From contig JALLBK010001151.1 in NCBI GenBank assembly GCA_036940085.1, positions 1-16,858 on the forward strand: a stretch of 16,858 bases of DNA. The letters run 5' to 3'. The stretch is from Discostella pseudostelligera. Lineage: Eukaryota > Bacillariophyta > Thalassiosirophyceae > Thalassiosirales > Thalassiosiraceae. Shown piece after piece: positions 8,586 through 16,858 of the stretch (position 1 is the first letter of the stretch; every line of letters starts with the position of its first letter). The position numbers and the translations under genes are program-made. The notes below the pieces were generated by a model. The model was not told where the DNA came from. It saw only the letters and a list, made by a program, of their open reading frames with translations, and searched no databases.

Positions 8586-9999
8586 ATTGCTTGATGTGTT
8601 TTGTTCCTGTCCTGTTTTTGTTGATGGTATTACTGCTGTCGAGGAGTACCAAGTAGCCTCTTATCAGCTTGTCTTGAGTTCGAGGTGGTGAGTGAAAGAG
8701 ATGATGGGTTGAGAGAGGGAGAGCAGATAGAGAGAGCAAGGTTCGATGAGACAATCTGGTAAAAATTGGCGCGGGGAGAACTGAACCTCTGACGAGCGTG
8801 CTAGTCAACAGGCATACGACATACCTTACTTTCGCTATGATTCTACTAACTGATGATTGCTTTACTGCTTGACTCAATGATGCTATTGTTACGTGTCGTG
8901 TAGTTGGAGAGATTCTTTTCGATTCGATTTATTATGAGGCATTCATCCGCAGCAGCAGCAGAGATATTCAATTTCCAACCCATTTGATTGTAGAGTTCGG
9001 TTCGGGAATGTCACGGACATGGGACTGTCCATACAAAACAATACCAAAGTAAGAGTCCCACTACGATCAGATCGATCCCAAGTGAAAGAGAGATCGATTG
9101 CAATCGATGCATTCTAGTTAGTCTTTGGGCTTCGGATGTGTCGAAATTACGGTGCAGCGGCATGTACAAAGTGACAGCAGCTAGCTGCGTAGGTGTCATA
9201 CCCACCCCATTCCCACCCCTTGAACGAGAACGCAAAGTGGCGGATTCTCTTCACTCGATTGTCATTCATCACTGTCGTCGCGTCGGCGTACTACTCCATA
9301 GGCGTCGGACTCCGTCACATCGTAGGTGTAGGTCATCGTCATCGTCATCGTCATCTTCATCTTCTTGTGCCTTCTGTTTTGTTGGCGGCAGCGGAGATGG
9401 ATGGTCGGTGGTCAGCGGTCAAGCAGCGGTCGGTGCGTGGTCCGTCGGCCGTCGCGTCGGTCGGTGTCGTGGAAAATAGCGGGAAAATAGTTTTCTGTTG
9501 ACTCGACTCGAAGTGATTACACGTGGCAGTGAAAAGTGCCACATGGCACAACATGGAGAATTTTTTACTTGACTCGACTCACTCACTCTTTTCCCCGCCA
9601 TTTGTCAGACAGACGCACTGATGCACCGTTCAAAGAAACACAGAAAACAATGACCAAAATCAACATCCCGCGCGAGATAGATAAGTAGGAGCAGGGAGAT
9701 GAGGGGGGATGATGATGATTTATGTGGATCAAGCCATCGTCGGGCCACCATTCAATAGGGCTATGCACCCATGGCTGTGTCTTCTGCATCGCCAGGGTCC
9801 ATAGTAAGGTTTAGACCATGCGACTTGCTTCGCTAATTGCTTGAACAACTTTTGACAAAGCCGCATCGACATCGATACGGTGCACCGGAGTCTGTCAAAT
9901 TGATATCATCATCACCACCATCGTTTGAAGCCGCCGAACGCAATTGAGACTGCGACACAATGCAAATTGGCAAATGAATCAAACAAATATATTCCCACA
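8586..9999. promoter_or_regulatory. Divergent upstream region: secreted gene B (-) and kinase (+)
   Basis: No gene is supported. It is the right-unit copy of 4391-5781. It keeps the minus-strand GTAAG|GTAT at 8825/8824 (possible 5' UTR intron donor of gene B), the block CACCCCTTGAACGAGAACG near 9215, and GACTC repeats at 9497-9510 and 9567-9590. The E2F-like site has changed to AGCGGGAA at 9478. CACGTG is kept at 9520, but the box that should match 5373 reads CACATG near 9540. A GTCATC hexamer run lies at 9332-9365. The two promoters may thus have begun to differ in these boxes; binding is not shown. Confidence 0.5.
9332..9365. repeat. GTCATC/TTCATC hexanucleotide run
   Basis: Four GTCATC units followed by TTCATC-type units. 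The left duplicated unit has only CCATCGTCATCGTC near 5210-5223, so the tract expanded or contracted after duplication. Confidence 0.75.
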
Positions 10000-12313
10000 A
10001 TGATGCATCCTACGCCTCCATCGAAAAGCATACCATCTCCAAGGAGTAGCCCACGCACATCTCCCAAAAATGGTGTACGCTTATTCGTTTCCAAAAGCAA
10101 CAGCTTCAAATCATTACTGTTAGGACTAATTGCTTTCTCCTCAATCACAAATGTACTTTTCTGGAGACAAAAAGTTGGTGCGGGCTTTGACGACACTAAA
10201 TACGATGGTCAGTGGGATGCAATACCGCAAGAGAAGGAGCCAGATCCAATACATGTCAAGACGGAGAGACGACAACGACTACAATATTCTAGAGCACGTC
10301 AAACCAATGACTCGCATGATATGAGAAGAGATAGTCGAATTAGTCAGCAACAACTCTTGCAAGAAGTGCATCACTCCACTAAATCGACAGTAGTATCATC
10401 TGCAGAAGTACTTGCCGAACTCACTCCAATTCCAAATAGCGATGCACTTAAATTCGACAACAGGGATATCGGAGAATCATCCATAGTGAAAAGTGGCAAT
10501 GACGAACTAAACAATGAAACCGAATATCATATCAGTGGGGGTCATCAACGTCCGTCATTCAGACCGCACCCCATTAAGAAAGAGGGACAATTTTTGTCAC
10601 TACCAAAGCCTACCGAATCAATCAAGCTTCATCGATTGGTTTTCTTAGACGGTAGTGCGAAAAATTCTGTGGGAGATATTAGGGTCGATCAGAATGATTT
10701 ACTAACAAACAATACCGATGAAGACGGTGGTGCTTCCGAGGATGGGAATGCCGCTCAGCGAAGTCAGACGGTGGTATGGGACGATGATGAACAATGCGTC
10801 CCAATGTCGGAATGGCAAACAACTATTCACGTGAGAGCAACTATATCTTCTTCTTTTACGATGCGTTCACGTATCGATCTCGTTCAGTCTAATGCTTGTA
10901 TTGTCATTACAACCTCAGCCATCTTGCAACTCCCTCCATGAGTTGGATTTAGCTTCATTAATCAACGACGATGCATTGTCATTAGTCAGTAGCAAAGGGT
11001 ATTGGAGGAATGCATGGAAGGTGGATTTGAAGACATATAAAGAGAATGACATTTTAGGGTTTTCAACGCCATGGAGCAGATTAGATAGTTCTTCGACGAA
11101 AGATATGAAGGCAGTGACTAGTCATGTGGTGCTGAAATCTCTCAAGTAAGTAATTGTCATTGCATTCCATATGTTTCATTTTATTATGCAGACTGCTGTG
11201 CCTCACCAACTTGCCAAAAACAGATACATTCACGAGCCGAACAATGAGGTCTTCGAACTCAATCGCGTCGATGCAATATCTCTCGATGTACTGACCAAAA
11301 GCCACTTCACTGTCAACATATACGGGTATTGCGGACATACCTCAATACAGGAATTCGCCGGTGGAGATCTTAAAAGTTTATTACCCAAGTTGGACCCGAT
11401 TGACAAATTGCGCGTGGCGACATGGCTAGCGAATGGAGTGGCTGATATTCATTCAGTCGATTCGGTGAACACGCTTGTTAAAATTGGGGAGGTCAACGAC
11501 ATTGCAGAAGAGGATATCAGCAAGGAGAGCACCGATGGAGTCGATAGCAGCAATATCAGTACCAATGTGACCGCAACCCCGGTATCTTTGATTCACAATG
11601 ATATTAACATGGACAATATTCTACTTGGGTATCGCAATGGTGTCGAGGTACCATTAATCAACGATTTCAATATTGCCGTGTTCCGAAAAAAGGATGCACG
11701 AACAGGATTGCCATGTCTTTTCCATGGTCGCTTTGCCAATCCGCAGGTGTGTTTGTACATGACTTTTCGTGAAAGTCCCATGCACTTGAATTGTTTGCCT
11801 TCCTAAACAGATAATTCATCTCTGGTCATCACAGTGGATGTCTCCAGAACAGCAATCTCGACCCGAGGATGAACTTTCGACGGGCAAACTGAATGAGAAG
11901 ATCGACATTTATGCACTGGGAAATATACTCTACAAAATTGCCGTCGGCAATAGCCCCTGGAAGGTAAGTGAACAATGCTCGTCTCTCTGCGTTTACAATG
12001 ACGCATCTCTCCTCAATTCATGAACACTCTCGACTGTCTATAGTATGATTACCAAGTCAAGAAAATCACCGACTACGAAAAGGGTAAAATTGCCCGTGCC
12101 AAATTACGCGGAGCCAAACCCAAGGTGCCGCCAGAAATACGAAACTCCACCAGCCCCATAAAGGCAATATTATCAGCCATGAATAAATGTTATCGAAACA
12201 ATGCCGCATTACGACCATCGGCGAAGGAAATTGCGAATTACTTGCAGTCGGAACTCGATGCGATTGAACTGCCATTAAAAGTTATGGATCGTTTCGAGTT
12301 TCAGAATAGGTAG
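10000..12313 (+). CDS. Membrane-anchored protein kinase-like protein, 5 exons
   Basis: Exons 10000-10830, 10919-11145, 11224-11746, 11835-11963 and 12044-12313 give 659 residues. The first in-frame ATG is 10000. A Ser/Pro/Lys-rich N-terminus precedes one hydrophobic segment (about 39-55, LLLGLIAFSSITNVLFW). A low-complexity linker follows to about 265, then CVPMSEWQTT and CNSLHELD just before the kinase fold. Kinase marks are VVLK (K350), helix-C Glu in FELNRVDAI (E364), catalytic loop HNDINMDN (H477, D479, N484), DFN at 500-502 for DFG, and SPEQ from 530. A canonical Gly-rich loop is missing (GYWRNAWKV). The core Lys, Glu and two Asp remain, so activity is possible. Basic residues before the anchor suggest an N-in type II topology, which would put the kinase domain in the lumen or outside. 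Substrate unknown. From memory, DFN variants recur in stramenopile kinases. Confidence 0.85.
10831..10918 (+). other. Kinase intron 1 (88 nt)
   Basis: Donor CAC|GTGAGAGC and acceptor AACCTCAG|CCATC. Phase 0. The join reads WQTTIH-PSCNSLHELD, restoring the motif before the kinase domain; unspliced reading stops at 10939-10941. A CTAAT near 10889 could be the branch site. Confidence 0.85.
11146..11223 (+). other. Kinase intron 2 (78 nt)
   Basis: Donor CTCAA|GTAAGT and acceptor AAAACAG|ATACATTC. The split codon AA/A gives Lys and the join KSLK-YIHEP...EVFELNRVDAI. The nearer TGCAG at 11187-11191 leaves the frame wrong, so it is not used for this product. Confidence 0.82.
11747..11834 (+). other. 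Kinase intron 3 (88 nt)
   Basis: Donor CCGCAG|GTGTGT and acceptor CATCACAG|TGGATG. Phase 0. The join reads RFANPQ-WMSPEQQ, the expected activation-segment to P+1 region of a kinase. Confidence 0.85.
11964..12043 (+). other. Kinase intron 4 (80 nt)
   Basis: Donor TGGAAG|GTAAGT and acceptor GTCTATAG|TATGAT. Phase 0, joining SPWK to YDYQVKK in the C-lobe. Confidence 0.87.
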
Positions 12314-12359
12314 AATAGGGTAGAGCTTTGGATAGAATGGTAATCTGTTGTACACATAG

Positions 12360-13052
12360 TCACCGATGGATTGTACTGTAAAATTTCTGATGTTGTCTAT
12401 GTAGTAATTGTATTGCTGTAGACACGTCATCAAGTGTCAATCCGACAGAACTCTGGATGAATACTGCATGATCCTTTGCATCCTGCGACACTCGCCCTTC
12501 GACATTCACCAAATCTTCATCATCTAATGCAATCCATGATCTTACAACAAAATCTCGTGTTGTATCGGAACCATAATTGTTGGTTTGTTTCTGCGGATGT
12601 TGATGCTGAAGCACCCAATTGTAGATTTCTTCATGTCGTGTCGAATGGAGATTGGGATCAGTGATATCAAAAAATGAGTTCAGATGAGGTTCCCAAATTT
12701 GCATGACGGTAGGATCAGTTCGAGCCTTGTCATTTGCATATACTCGAAAACTATCCAGTATATCCTGAATAAAGTTTGATCGAGCTCGCCATGTTGATGA
12801 TAGAACAAGCTTGCAGCAAGATGATGTGGGTGCATCATGCATTCTTTTCGCGCAGGGTTGTTGTTGTTTATGTTTGTCATCGTCAAGAGAAAGATTGTTT
12901 GCTCGTTGCAATAGGGTCGTTAATGCATCCATGGTACAATCAGGAAAGATGCAGCCCCTAGTGCACGACGATTGCTTGGCAGCGGTTGTTCCACCAAATG
13001 GAAGGAGGACACCGTCAATGTCGAGGAAGATGATGTCCACGAGATTGGGCAT
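12360..13052 (-). CDS. HAD-fold hydrolase-like protein (HAD_SAK_2 type)
   Basis: A 230-residue single-exon protein. The N-terminus carries the HAD motif I, FLDIDGVL, with nucleophile and acid/base candidates D11 and D13. Motif II is LVLSSTWR (S85-R89). A basic/EI segment, TRHEEI, lies at 138-143, and WIALDDED at 173-180 supplies the motif IV acidic pair D177/D178. The LDIDGVL...SSTWR...WIALDD pattern with short spacing is typical of HAD domains of the type named from Swiss-army-knife RNA repair proteins, here standing alone. Substrate cannot be told from sequence. It is convergent with the kinase (stops 46 bp apart) and divergent from eIF3f. The ATG at 13052 sits just before motif I, as is usual for this family. 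Confidence 0.8.
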   Translation of the reverse strand: MPNLVDIIFLDIDGVLLPFGGTTAAKQSSCTRGCIFPDCTMDALTTLLQRANNLSLDDDKHKQQQPCAKRMHDAPTSSCCKLVLSSTWRARSNFIQDILDSFRVYANDKARTDPTVMQIWEPHLNSFFDITDPNLHSTRHEEIYNWVLQHQHPQKQTNNYGSDTTRDFVVRSWIALDDEDLVNVEGRVSQDAKDHAVFIQSSVGLTLDDVSTAIQLLHRQHQKFYSTIHR

Positions 13053-13494
13053 TGTCGTCTATCTGTGCACAAGTACGATGGCGTACAACGAAAAACGAGA
13101 CCCTCCCAAATGATAGAAGGCGCATGTCTAGCACTTGTGATTATGAACCATGTTGTCTCGAGCAAGCGATCCCATGATGAAGATGGCAGTATTGCGTAGT
13201 ATTATGTCGGCGTTCATGGTCCAAGTCGGAGGAGGGGAGGCGGAGTGATAGATGGATGGTGCATGCTACAACATATTATGCTACCCGCCAAATTTTGTCA
13301 TGTGGGGTGCCACGCGCCACGCGGCTGCTGCTCTCTCTAGAGCTGAAGCGTCGTCCAGCCGTCTCCGCACACCGTCTATCCGCCCCCCGTGTGTTGCACG
13401 CCACCGCACAAACTCAAGAGGGTCTGTCCATGGTGCGTGCACCTCCTCCCGCCACAAGCCACACACCCAAACACCAACTCCACACACCACGACC
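13053..13494. promoter_or_regulatory. Shared upstream region between HAD gene (-) and eIF3f (+)
   Basis: 442 bp between two divergent start codons. It contains GCCACGCGCCACGCGG at 13309-13324 and a C-rich, A/C-biased stretch at 13380-13494 that is probably the eIF3f 5' UTR, ending in a good start context (GACCATGGCC). An open frame continues upstream of that ATG to 13252 but has biased composition and no homology I recognise, so I treat it as UTR. Confidence 0.5.
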
Positions 13495-14585
13495 ATGGCC
13501 GCCGCCGTCGCCGACAGTCTCCCCCCCACCACCTACGGGTGCTCACCAGCCCTCCTACTCAACTCTGCCACTAGTAGCAGCACCACCGCTCGATCCTCCG
13601 TGGCTGCTGCACTTGCCGTTGGAACTGGCGGTGCCGGTGCCAGTGATGCTGCCGGAGCAGAATTACTCCCCGTATCGAATGTCAATGTTCACCCACTCGT
13701 GTTGTTGAGTGTGTTGGATCATCATTCACGAAGGCAGGAGGGTGCAGGACGTGTTATTGGAACTTTGCTTGGGAAGAGGGATGGTGGGGAGGTACGTTTT
13801 GCATTATTCTTCGCGTGAGACTTTTNCAAACAAAATAGGTTGAGATTACCAACGCCTTCGCCGTCCCACATGCCGAACGTGGTGACGAAGTCGCCATCGG
13901 CAAGGACTTCAACCGTCAAATGCTCGCCCTCCACCTTCGCGCCAACCCCCGCGAAACCGTCGTGGGATGGTACGCCACCGCCCTCCCCCCCGATGAGAAT
14001 GATCCCATGAATACTGGCGAGAGTAAATGCATTGCCGATACCAGTTCTTTAATTCATGAATTCTATGCCGGAGAATGTGACGATGATCCAATCCATCTTG
14101 TCGTGGATACCAGTATGCAATTCGATGCCATGGCATTGCGCGCGTACAAGTCCATCCCGGTTTGTGTCAAGGGCGAAACATTGGCGAATATGTTCCATGA
14201 AATTCGTCTCACACTCAAATCATCCGAGTCGGAACGTATCTGCGTTGATCGTATGATTGCATCCACCTCATCCTCCGAGGGTACTACCTTGGCAACCCAT
14301 GATGAAAGTGCCGCACTCCAACTCTCCATGGAAAAATTATTGGCCATGTTAGAAACCTGTTCCGAATATGTGGATAAGGTGGTCGATGGAACAATCAGTC
14401 CCGATGATGAGACGGGACGAGAAATTTCAGATACTCTCAATTCAGTACCGCGCATCCGACCGGAGGTATTTGATAAGATGTTCAATGATAGTTTGCAGGA
14501 TTTGTTGATGGTTACGTATTTGTCGAATATTACTAAGACTCAGCTTGTGATTGCTGAGAAGTTGAATGAATCGTTGGGGAAGTAG
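13495..14585 (+). CDS. eIF3f: Eukaryotic translation initiation factor 3 subunit F
   Basis: eIF3f is an MPN-domain subunit of the eIF3 complex in translation initiation in the cytosol. Exons 13495-13791 and 13839-14585 give 347 residues. After an Ala/Ser-rich N-terminus (1-60) the MPN domain reads VHPLVLLSVLDHHSRR (65-80), EGAGRVIGTLLG (82-93), VEITNAFAVPH (100-110) and GWYAT (142-146), followed by LIHEFY. The metal-binding H-x-H...S...D motif of active JAMM proteases is absent at the expected place, as in other eIF3f proteins. The C-terminal half (DTLNSVPRI...LQDLLMVTYLSNITKTQL) is the helical MIF4G/PCI-interacting end typical of the family. The start is chosen for its context GACCATGGCC. 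An undetermined base (13826) lies in the intron and does not touch the protein. Confidence 0.95.
13792..13838 (+). other. eIF3f intron (47 nt, contains an N)
   Basis: Donor GGGGAG|GTACGT and acceptor CAAAATAG|GTTGAG. Phase 0, joining DGGE to VEITNAFAV. At 47 nt it is the shortest intron in the window; one base (13826) is undetermined, so the exact length depends on the read there. Confidence 0.9.
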
Positions 14586-14841
14586 GTGGGAGAGAGAGGT
14601 ACCATCATTTTAGCAAAGAGAGAACAGTAAAAGCAACAGAGAAGTAAGCGAGAGCGAAGAACGACGAGTAAGACACATTATCGAAGATTAATAATTGAAA
14701 CAATGAGAGTGAGAGATGAGCTGAGAATTCAAGCACACTACGAATATGCTCGAGGAATAGAAACCATGGGGAAGACATTAGTTGTAAGAAACGTAGTTAT
14801 TTGGTTAGGCACCAACTCTAATTCCCATTATGTCTCGGTGG

Positions 14842-15831
14842 TTACTTCTTTCCCTGAGACGATGAATGGCGATGGCGGTGACGATGATTCCTACTCCTTT
14901 TTGATGATCTACTGCGTCTATCATCCCGTTCTGATTCAGAACCCGAAGATGATCCCTCCCGATAGCTACGCGATTTGTGTCGTTTTCTGTGTCTTCTACT
15001 CGTACGTTCTCTCCTGTTACGTGAATTGTCTGCATGATTTGGGGATGAAGTTGACGTCGAGGACGAACCAGAAGTCAAGCTTTCATCAGAGGAAGCATCC
15101 CTCCGCCTACGTTCGGATCTATGGGGTTTCTGGTGTCGTACTTTTCTTTCATCCCGCGACATTGCTTCGAGTTGGTCATCTACTATGACAGTTCGATTGT
15201 GCGCAACACCATAATACGATTCCCTCGTCGGTCGATCACTTGAATTAACACTTACACCGGTAGTGAGCGAAGGGTTGGGGCGATCAACGTAGAATCTGCT
15301 CATGGGATCCATCTTATCCTTCCTATCATCTTCTCTCCTAGCGAATTGATCTTTCATGATTTTGCCTGTAATTTCATCCCCTCGTATAACGGTACCTCTA
15401 TTATCGCCTAGGCGGAATGAAGATCCATGGGTATTGTCATATTTTCCTCTCAATTCCAAAGAATGACGCATGTAGAATGGAACATCACCAGATTTTCGTT
15501 TTGCCGCTTCATCTCCCCCAAGTGGCGCTGGTGGCAATACTTCTGCCGACGCTGCCGCTGATGACGATGACTTAGATTTGTTTTCATTTCCCCGAGCACC
15601 GGATATTAATCTCAATTCGGCATCCTTCGCCTCTGGGAACAAATTTATGTGACCACCATCGTCGTAACTCCGTCGTCGTCGCCGTGCGTCGTCTGCATCG
15701 CCCATTGATTGAGACGTCACTGCTTGCTGCCGCTCTCGCTCCAGCCGCTCATCACGGAGAACGCGCTCGACATTCTCCGGCTTCCATGGGCAATATGTCT
15801 TCTTTGGGAGGATGGTAAGGCGCCCAGACAT
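14842..15831 (-). CDS. CIR-N domain, LENG1-like protein with RS/RH-rich tail
   Basis: A 329-residue single-exon protein. The N-terminus LTILPKKTYCPWKPENVERV followed by LRDE matches the CIR N-terminal domain found in CIR1 and LENG1-type proteins, and HINLF at 61-65 matches the segment that follows in LENG1. A DPMSRFY motif lies at 175-181. From about residue 232 the protein is rich in RS, RR, HR and S runs, ending in HRHRHRHSSSQGKK. Such low-complexity RS/RH tails are typical of nuclear proteins linked to splicing, so a spliceosome-associated role is likely but inferred. It is convergent with eIF3f (256 bp between stops). The ATG at 15831 opens directly into the conserved domain. Upstream lies an E2F-like array. 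Confidence 0.77.
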   Translation of the reverse strand: MSGRLTILPKKTYCPWKPENVERVLRDERLERERQQAVTSQSMGDADDARRRRRSYDDGGHINLFPEAKDAELRLISGARGNENKSKSSSSAAASAEVLPPAPLGGDEAAKRKSGDVPFYMRHSLELRGKYDNTHGSSFRLGDNRGTVIRGDEITGKIMKDQFARREDDRKDKMDPMSRFYVDRPNPSLTTGVSVNSSDRPTRESYYGVAHNRTVIVDDQLEAMSRDERKVRHQKPHRSERRRRDASSDESLTSGSSSTSTSSPNHADNSRNRRERTSRRHRKRHKSRSYREGSSSGSESERDDRRSRSSKRSRNHRHRHRHSSSQGKK

Positions 15832-16262
15832 GGTCGCGTCTTTGCCTGCTTCTATTATTTGGGTATCGTAGTAGGACTCTATGGTACCTCTTCAGCTTCA
15901 GCGGCCATCATGGCATGTTCATGGTTGTGGTTGGAAGATATGGCGGGAAACGACATCGACGAAAGATAATATGGCGGGAACATCGTCGGCGAAAGATAAG
16001 GCGGGAACATAGAATGCGAAAGATATGGCGGGAACTTCGTGCAGCGATTACTACGTGTAGCGAATACAAGTTTCCAATAAGCTCATGCGAATGCAAGAAG
16101 AGGTAATAGAAGTAATTCATTTCATTGAGAGTGTTGTCCACTTCTTCGTGATAGATCAGGGCTTGGAGATGAGGCGTGGGTTGTCGCATTGGTCGAAGGA
16201 CAGCCATCAGCCAGCAATCAGAGACGGGCATCGATTGGTAAAATGGCTGTCAATCACCTCTG
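15832..16262. promoter_or_regulatory. Upstream region of the LENG1-like gene
   Basis: 431 bp between the LENG1-like start (-) and the 3' end of the PPR-like gene (-). No gene is supported. It contains the GGCGGGAA array (listed separately). The remainder, 16046-16262, is presumably the 3' flank and terminator region of the PPR-like gene, with no clear motif. Confidence 0.5.
15932..16045. repeat. Array of four E2F-like GGCGGGAA units
   Basis: GGCGGGAA occurs at 15942, 15973, 16000 and 16027, with spacings of 31, 27 and 27 bp. The wider unit is roughly GAAAGATATGGCGGGAACAT. On the minus strand each reads TTCCCGCC, which fits the E2F/DP consensus TTSSCGSS. The array lies about 110-200 bp upstream of the LENG1-like start codon. 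E2F control is inferred from the consensus and clustering. Confidence 0.7.
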
Positions 16263-16858
16263 TCAGTAGCTGTACAACCAACCCTGTGCAATCTGAAGTG
16301 CCTTCTTACTCGCCCTATCAACACTGGATCCTAGACGTCGCTGGAATATTTCATGACCAGCTATTTCGCAAGCAAGATTTTTCGCGTTCGTCCTCTCTAC
16401 TTCAGAGGTACCATGCAATTCGAAAGACACAGCTGCTCGGAGAACTGCAAGCATAAACTCTTCATTTTCTTCAACTTTGTCCAAACTCACTGATACATGA
16501 TGAAGTCCTTTCTCGTCCGACTTCGATAGTATTCCTTCATACAGGCTCATAATTTTCTTGTTGAGTACACATCGGACTTCATGATCGTTGGTGCTTCCAA
16601 GCTCGTTGACGTAGACAGTCATCAGTAATTCAACATCGGATACGGTTGGAACAAATGGGGTGTAGTCTTTGTCTTTGCTTTCATGCTTCACGGCAGCATC
16701 CCAAATAAAATCCGCAACGTCAGATCGCCTCGCCTTTCTTGAAGCCTTCAGTGTACCCCTCCATGTATTCCGTGTTGGCTCGACTCCATCAGCAACCATG
16801 CGTTGTAGCACATCACGGGCCTTTTCAATGTCGCCACTCAATGTGCACGCTCGAAGGA
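16263..16858 (-). CDS. PPR-like protein, 5'-truncated by the window edge
   Basis: Only the C-terminal 198 or so residues are present. The frame is open to the window end and no start is visible; a start inside the window is unlikely, since LRACTLSGDIEKARDVLQRM continues upstream. The segment GDIEKARDVLQRMVADGVEP followed by T and N residues has the helix-turn-helix pattern of a pentatricopeptide repeat, and the next stretch (WRGTLKASRKARRSDVADFI) looks like a degenerate second repeat. The remaining 140 residues are helical, acidic and unfamiliar. PPR proteins usually bind organellar RNA. Target and location cannot be told because the N-terminus is missing. Confidence 0.62.
   Translation of the reverse strand, partial: LRACTLSGDIEKARDVLQRMVADGVEPTRNTWRGTLKASRKARRSDVADFIWDAAVKHESKDKDYTPFVPTVSDVELLMTVYVNELGSTNDHEVRCVLNKKIMSLYEGILSKSDEKGLHHVSVSLDKVEENEEFMLAVLRAAVSFELHGTSEVERTNAKNLACEIAGHEIFQRRLGSSVDRASKKALQIAQGWLYSY

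Larger units (their letters stand above)
6079..10787. repeat. Tandem segmental duplication, right unit (about 4.7 kb)
   Basis: Second copy of the block: ELP4 tail (6081-6267), intergenic, secreted gene B, promoter region and kinase exon 1 head. It is longer than the left unit mainly because kinase exon 1 here keeps about 480 bp (around 10009-10486) that the left copy lacks, and because of an extra segment of about 70-80 bp near 6290-6365. The unit structure implies an ancestral ELP4 / secreted gene / kinase order. Confidence 0.85.

Noticed and set aside
8765..8835. tRNA-like B-box (GAGGTTCAGTTCTCC on the minus strand)
   Set aside because: The T-stem does not pair well, no acceptor stem or seven-base anticodon loop can be drawn, and the left unit lacks it.
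8401..8877. 158-codon ORF on the minus strand
   Set aside because: It overlaps the start of secreted gene B in another frame and runs through its upstream region. The matching left-unit region does not keep the same ORF.
9925..9999. Longer kinase N-terminus starting at 9925
   Set aside because: The codon at 9925 is TTG, not ATG, and a stop lies in frame at 9901. The first in-frame ATG is 10000. The same applies to 5749 for the chimera, where the first ATG is 5782.
1861..10787. Transposon-mediated copying of the locus
   Set aside because: I see no terminal repeats, target-site duplication, transposase or reverse transcriptase frame. Introns and promoters were copied too, so this is DNA-level tandem duplication.
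11187..11191. Nearer acceptor TGCAG for kinase intron 2
   Set aside because: Using it with the GTAAGT donor at 11146 puts exon 3 out of frame. The acceptor ending at 11223 gives KSLKYIHEP and the expected helix-C motif.
13252..13494. Upstream extension of eIF3f
   Set aside because: The frame is open, but the sequence is compositionally biased and unlike eIF3f N-termini. The ATG at 13495 has a strong context.
14703..15188. 161-codon ORF on the plus strand
   Set aside because: It is antisense to the RS/RH-rich tail of the LENG1-like gene. Its open frame follows from that repeated codon pattern, and it has no recognisable domain.

Overview
The window looks like nuclear DNA of a unicellular stramenopile alga, most likely a diatom. 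The evidence is short GT-AG introns (47 to 88 nt), compact gene spacing on both strands, serine/glycine/histidine-rich insertions in a conserved protein, and a kinase of a type I associate with diatoms: N-terminal membrane anchor, a WQ-x-T...CN-x-x-HE-x-D motif before the kinase domain, and DFN in place of DFG. The lineage call is inference from these traits, not from a search.

Left part (1-12313): a tandem segmental duplication. The apparent ancestral order was ELP4 (+), a secreted two-repeat protein (-), and a membrane-anchored kinase (+). A block from the ELP4 3' end to the middle of kinase exon 1 has been duplicated head to tail. The window now reads: G-box array, ELP4 (319-2067), secreted protein A (2630-4390, -), a kinase-head/ELP4-tail chimeric ORF at the junction (5782-6267), secreted protein B (6874-8585, -), and the intact five-exon kinase (10000-12313). 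The noncoding flanks of the two units remain very similar, but the two secreted proteins have diverged strongly outside their signal peptides.

Right part (12360-16858): ordinary eukaryotic genes. These are a HAD-fold protein (-) convergent with the kinase, eIF3f (+, one 47-nt intron) diverging from it, a CIR-N/LENG1-like protein with an RS/RH-rich tail (-), an array of four E2F-like sites upstream of that gene, and the 3' end of a PPR-like gene (-) that runs off the right edge.

The housekeeping genes cover tRNA wobble modification (Elongator), translation initiation (eIF3) and probably splicing (LENG1-like). The lineage-specific part is the secreted-protein pair plus kinase. I recognise no family for the secreted proteins. 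They carry four copies of a repeat with conserved Cys and Asn positions, and they are the best candidate for something undescribed.
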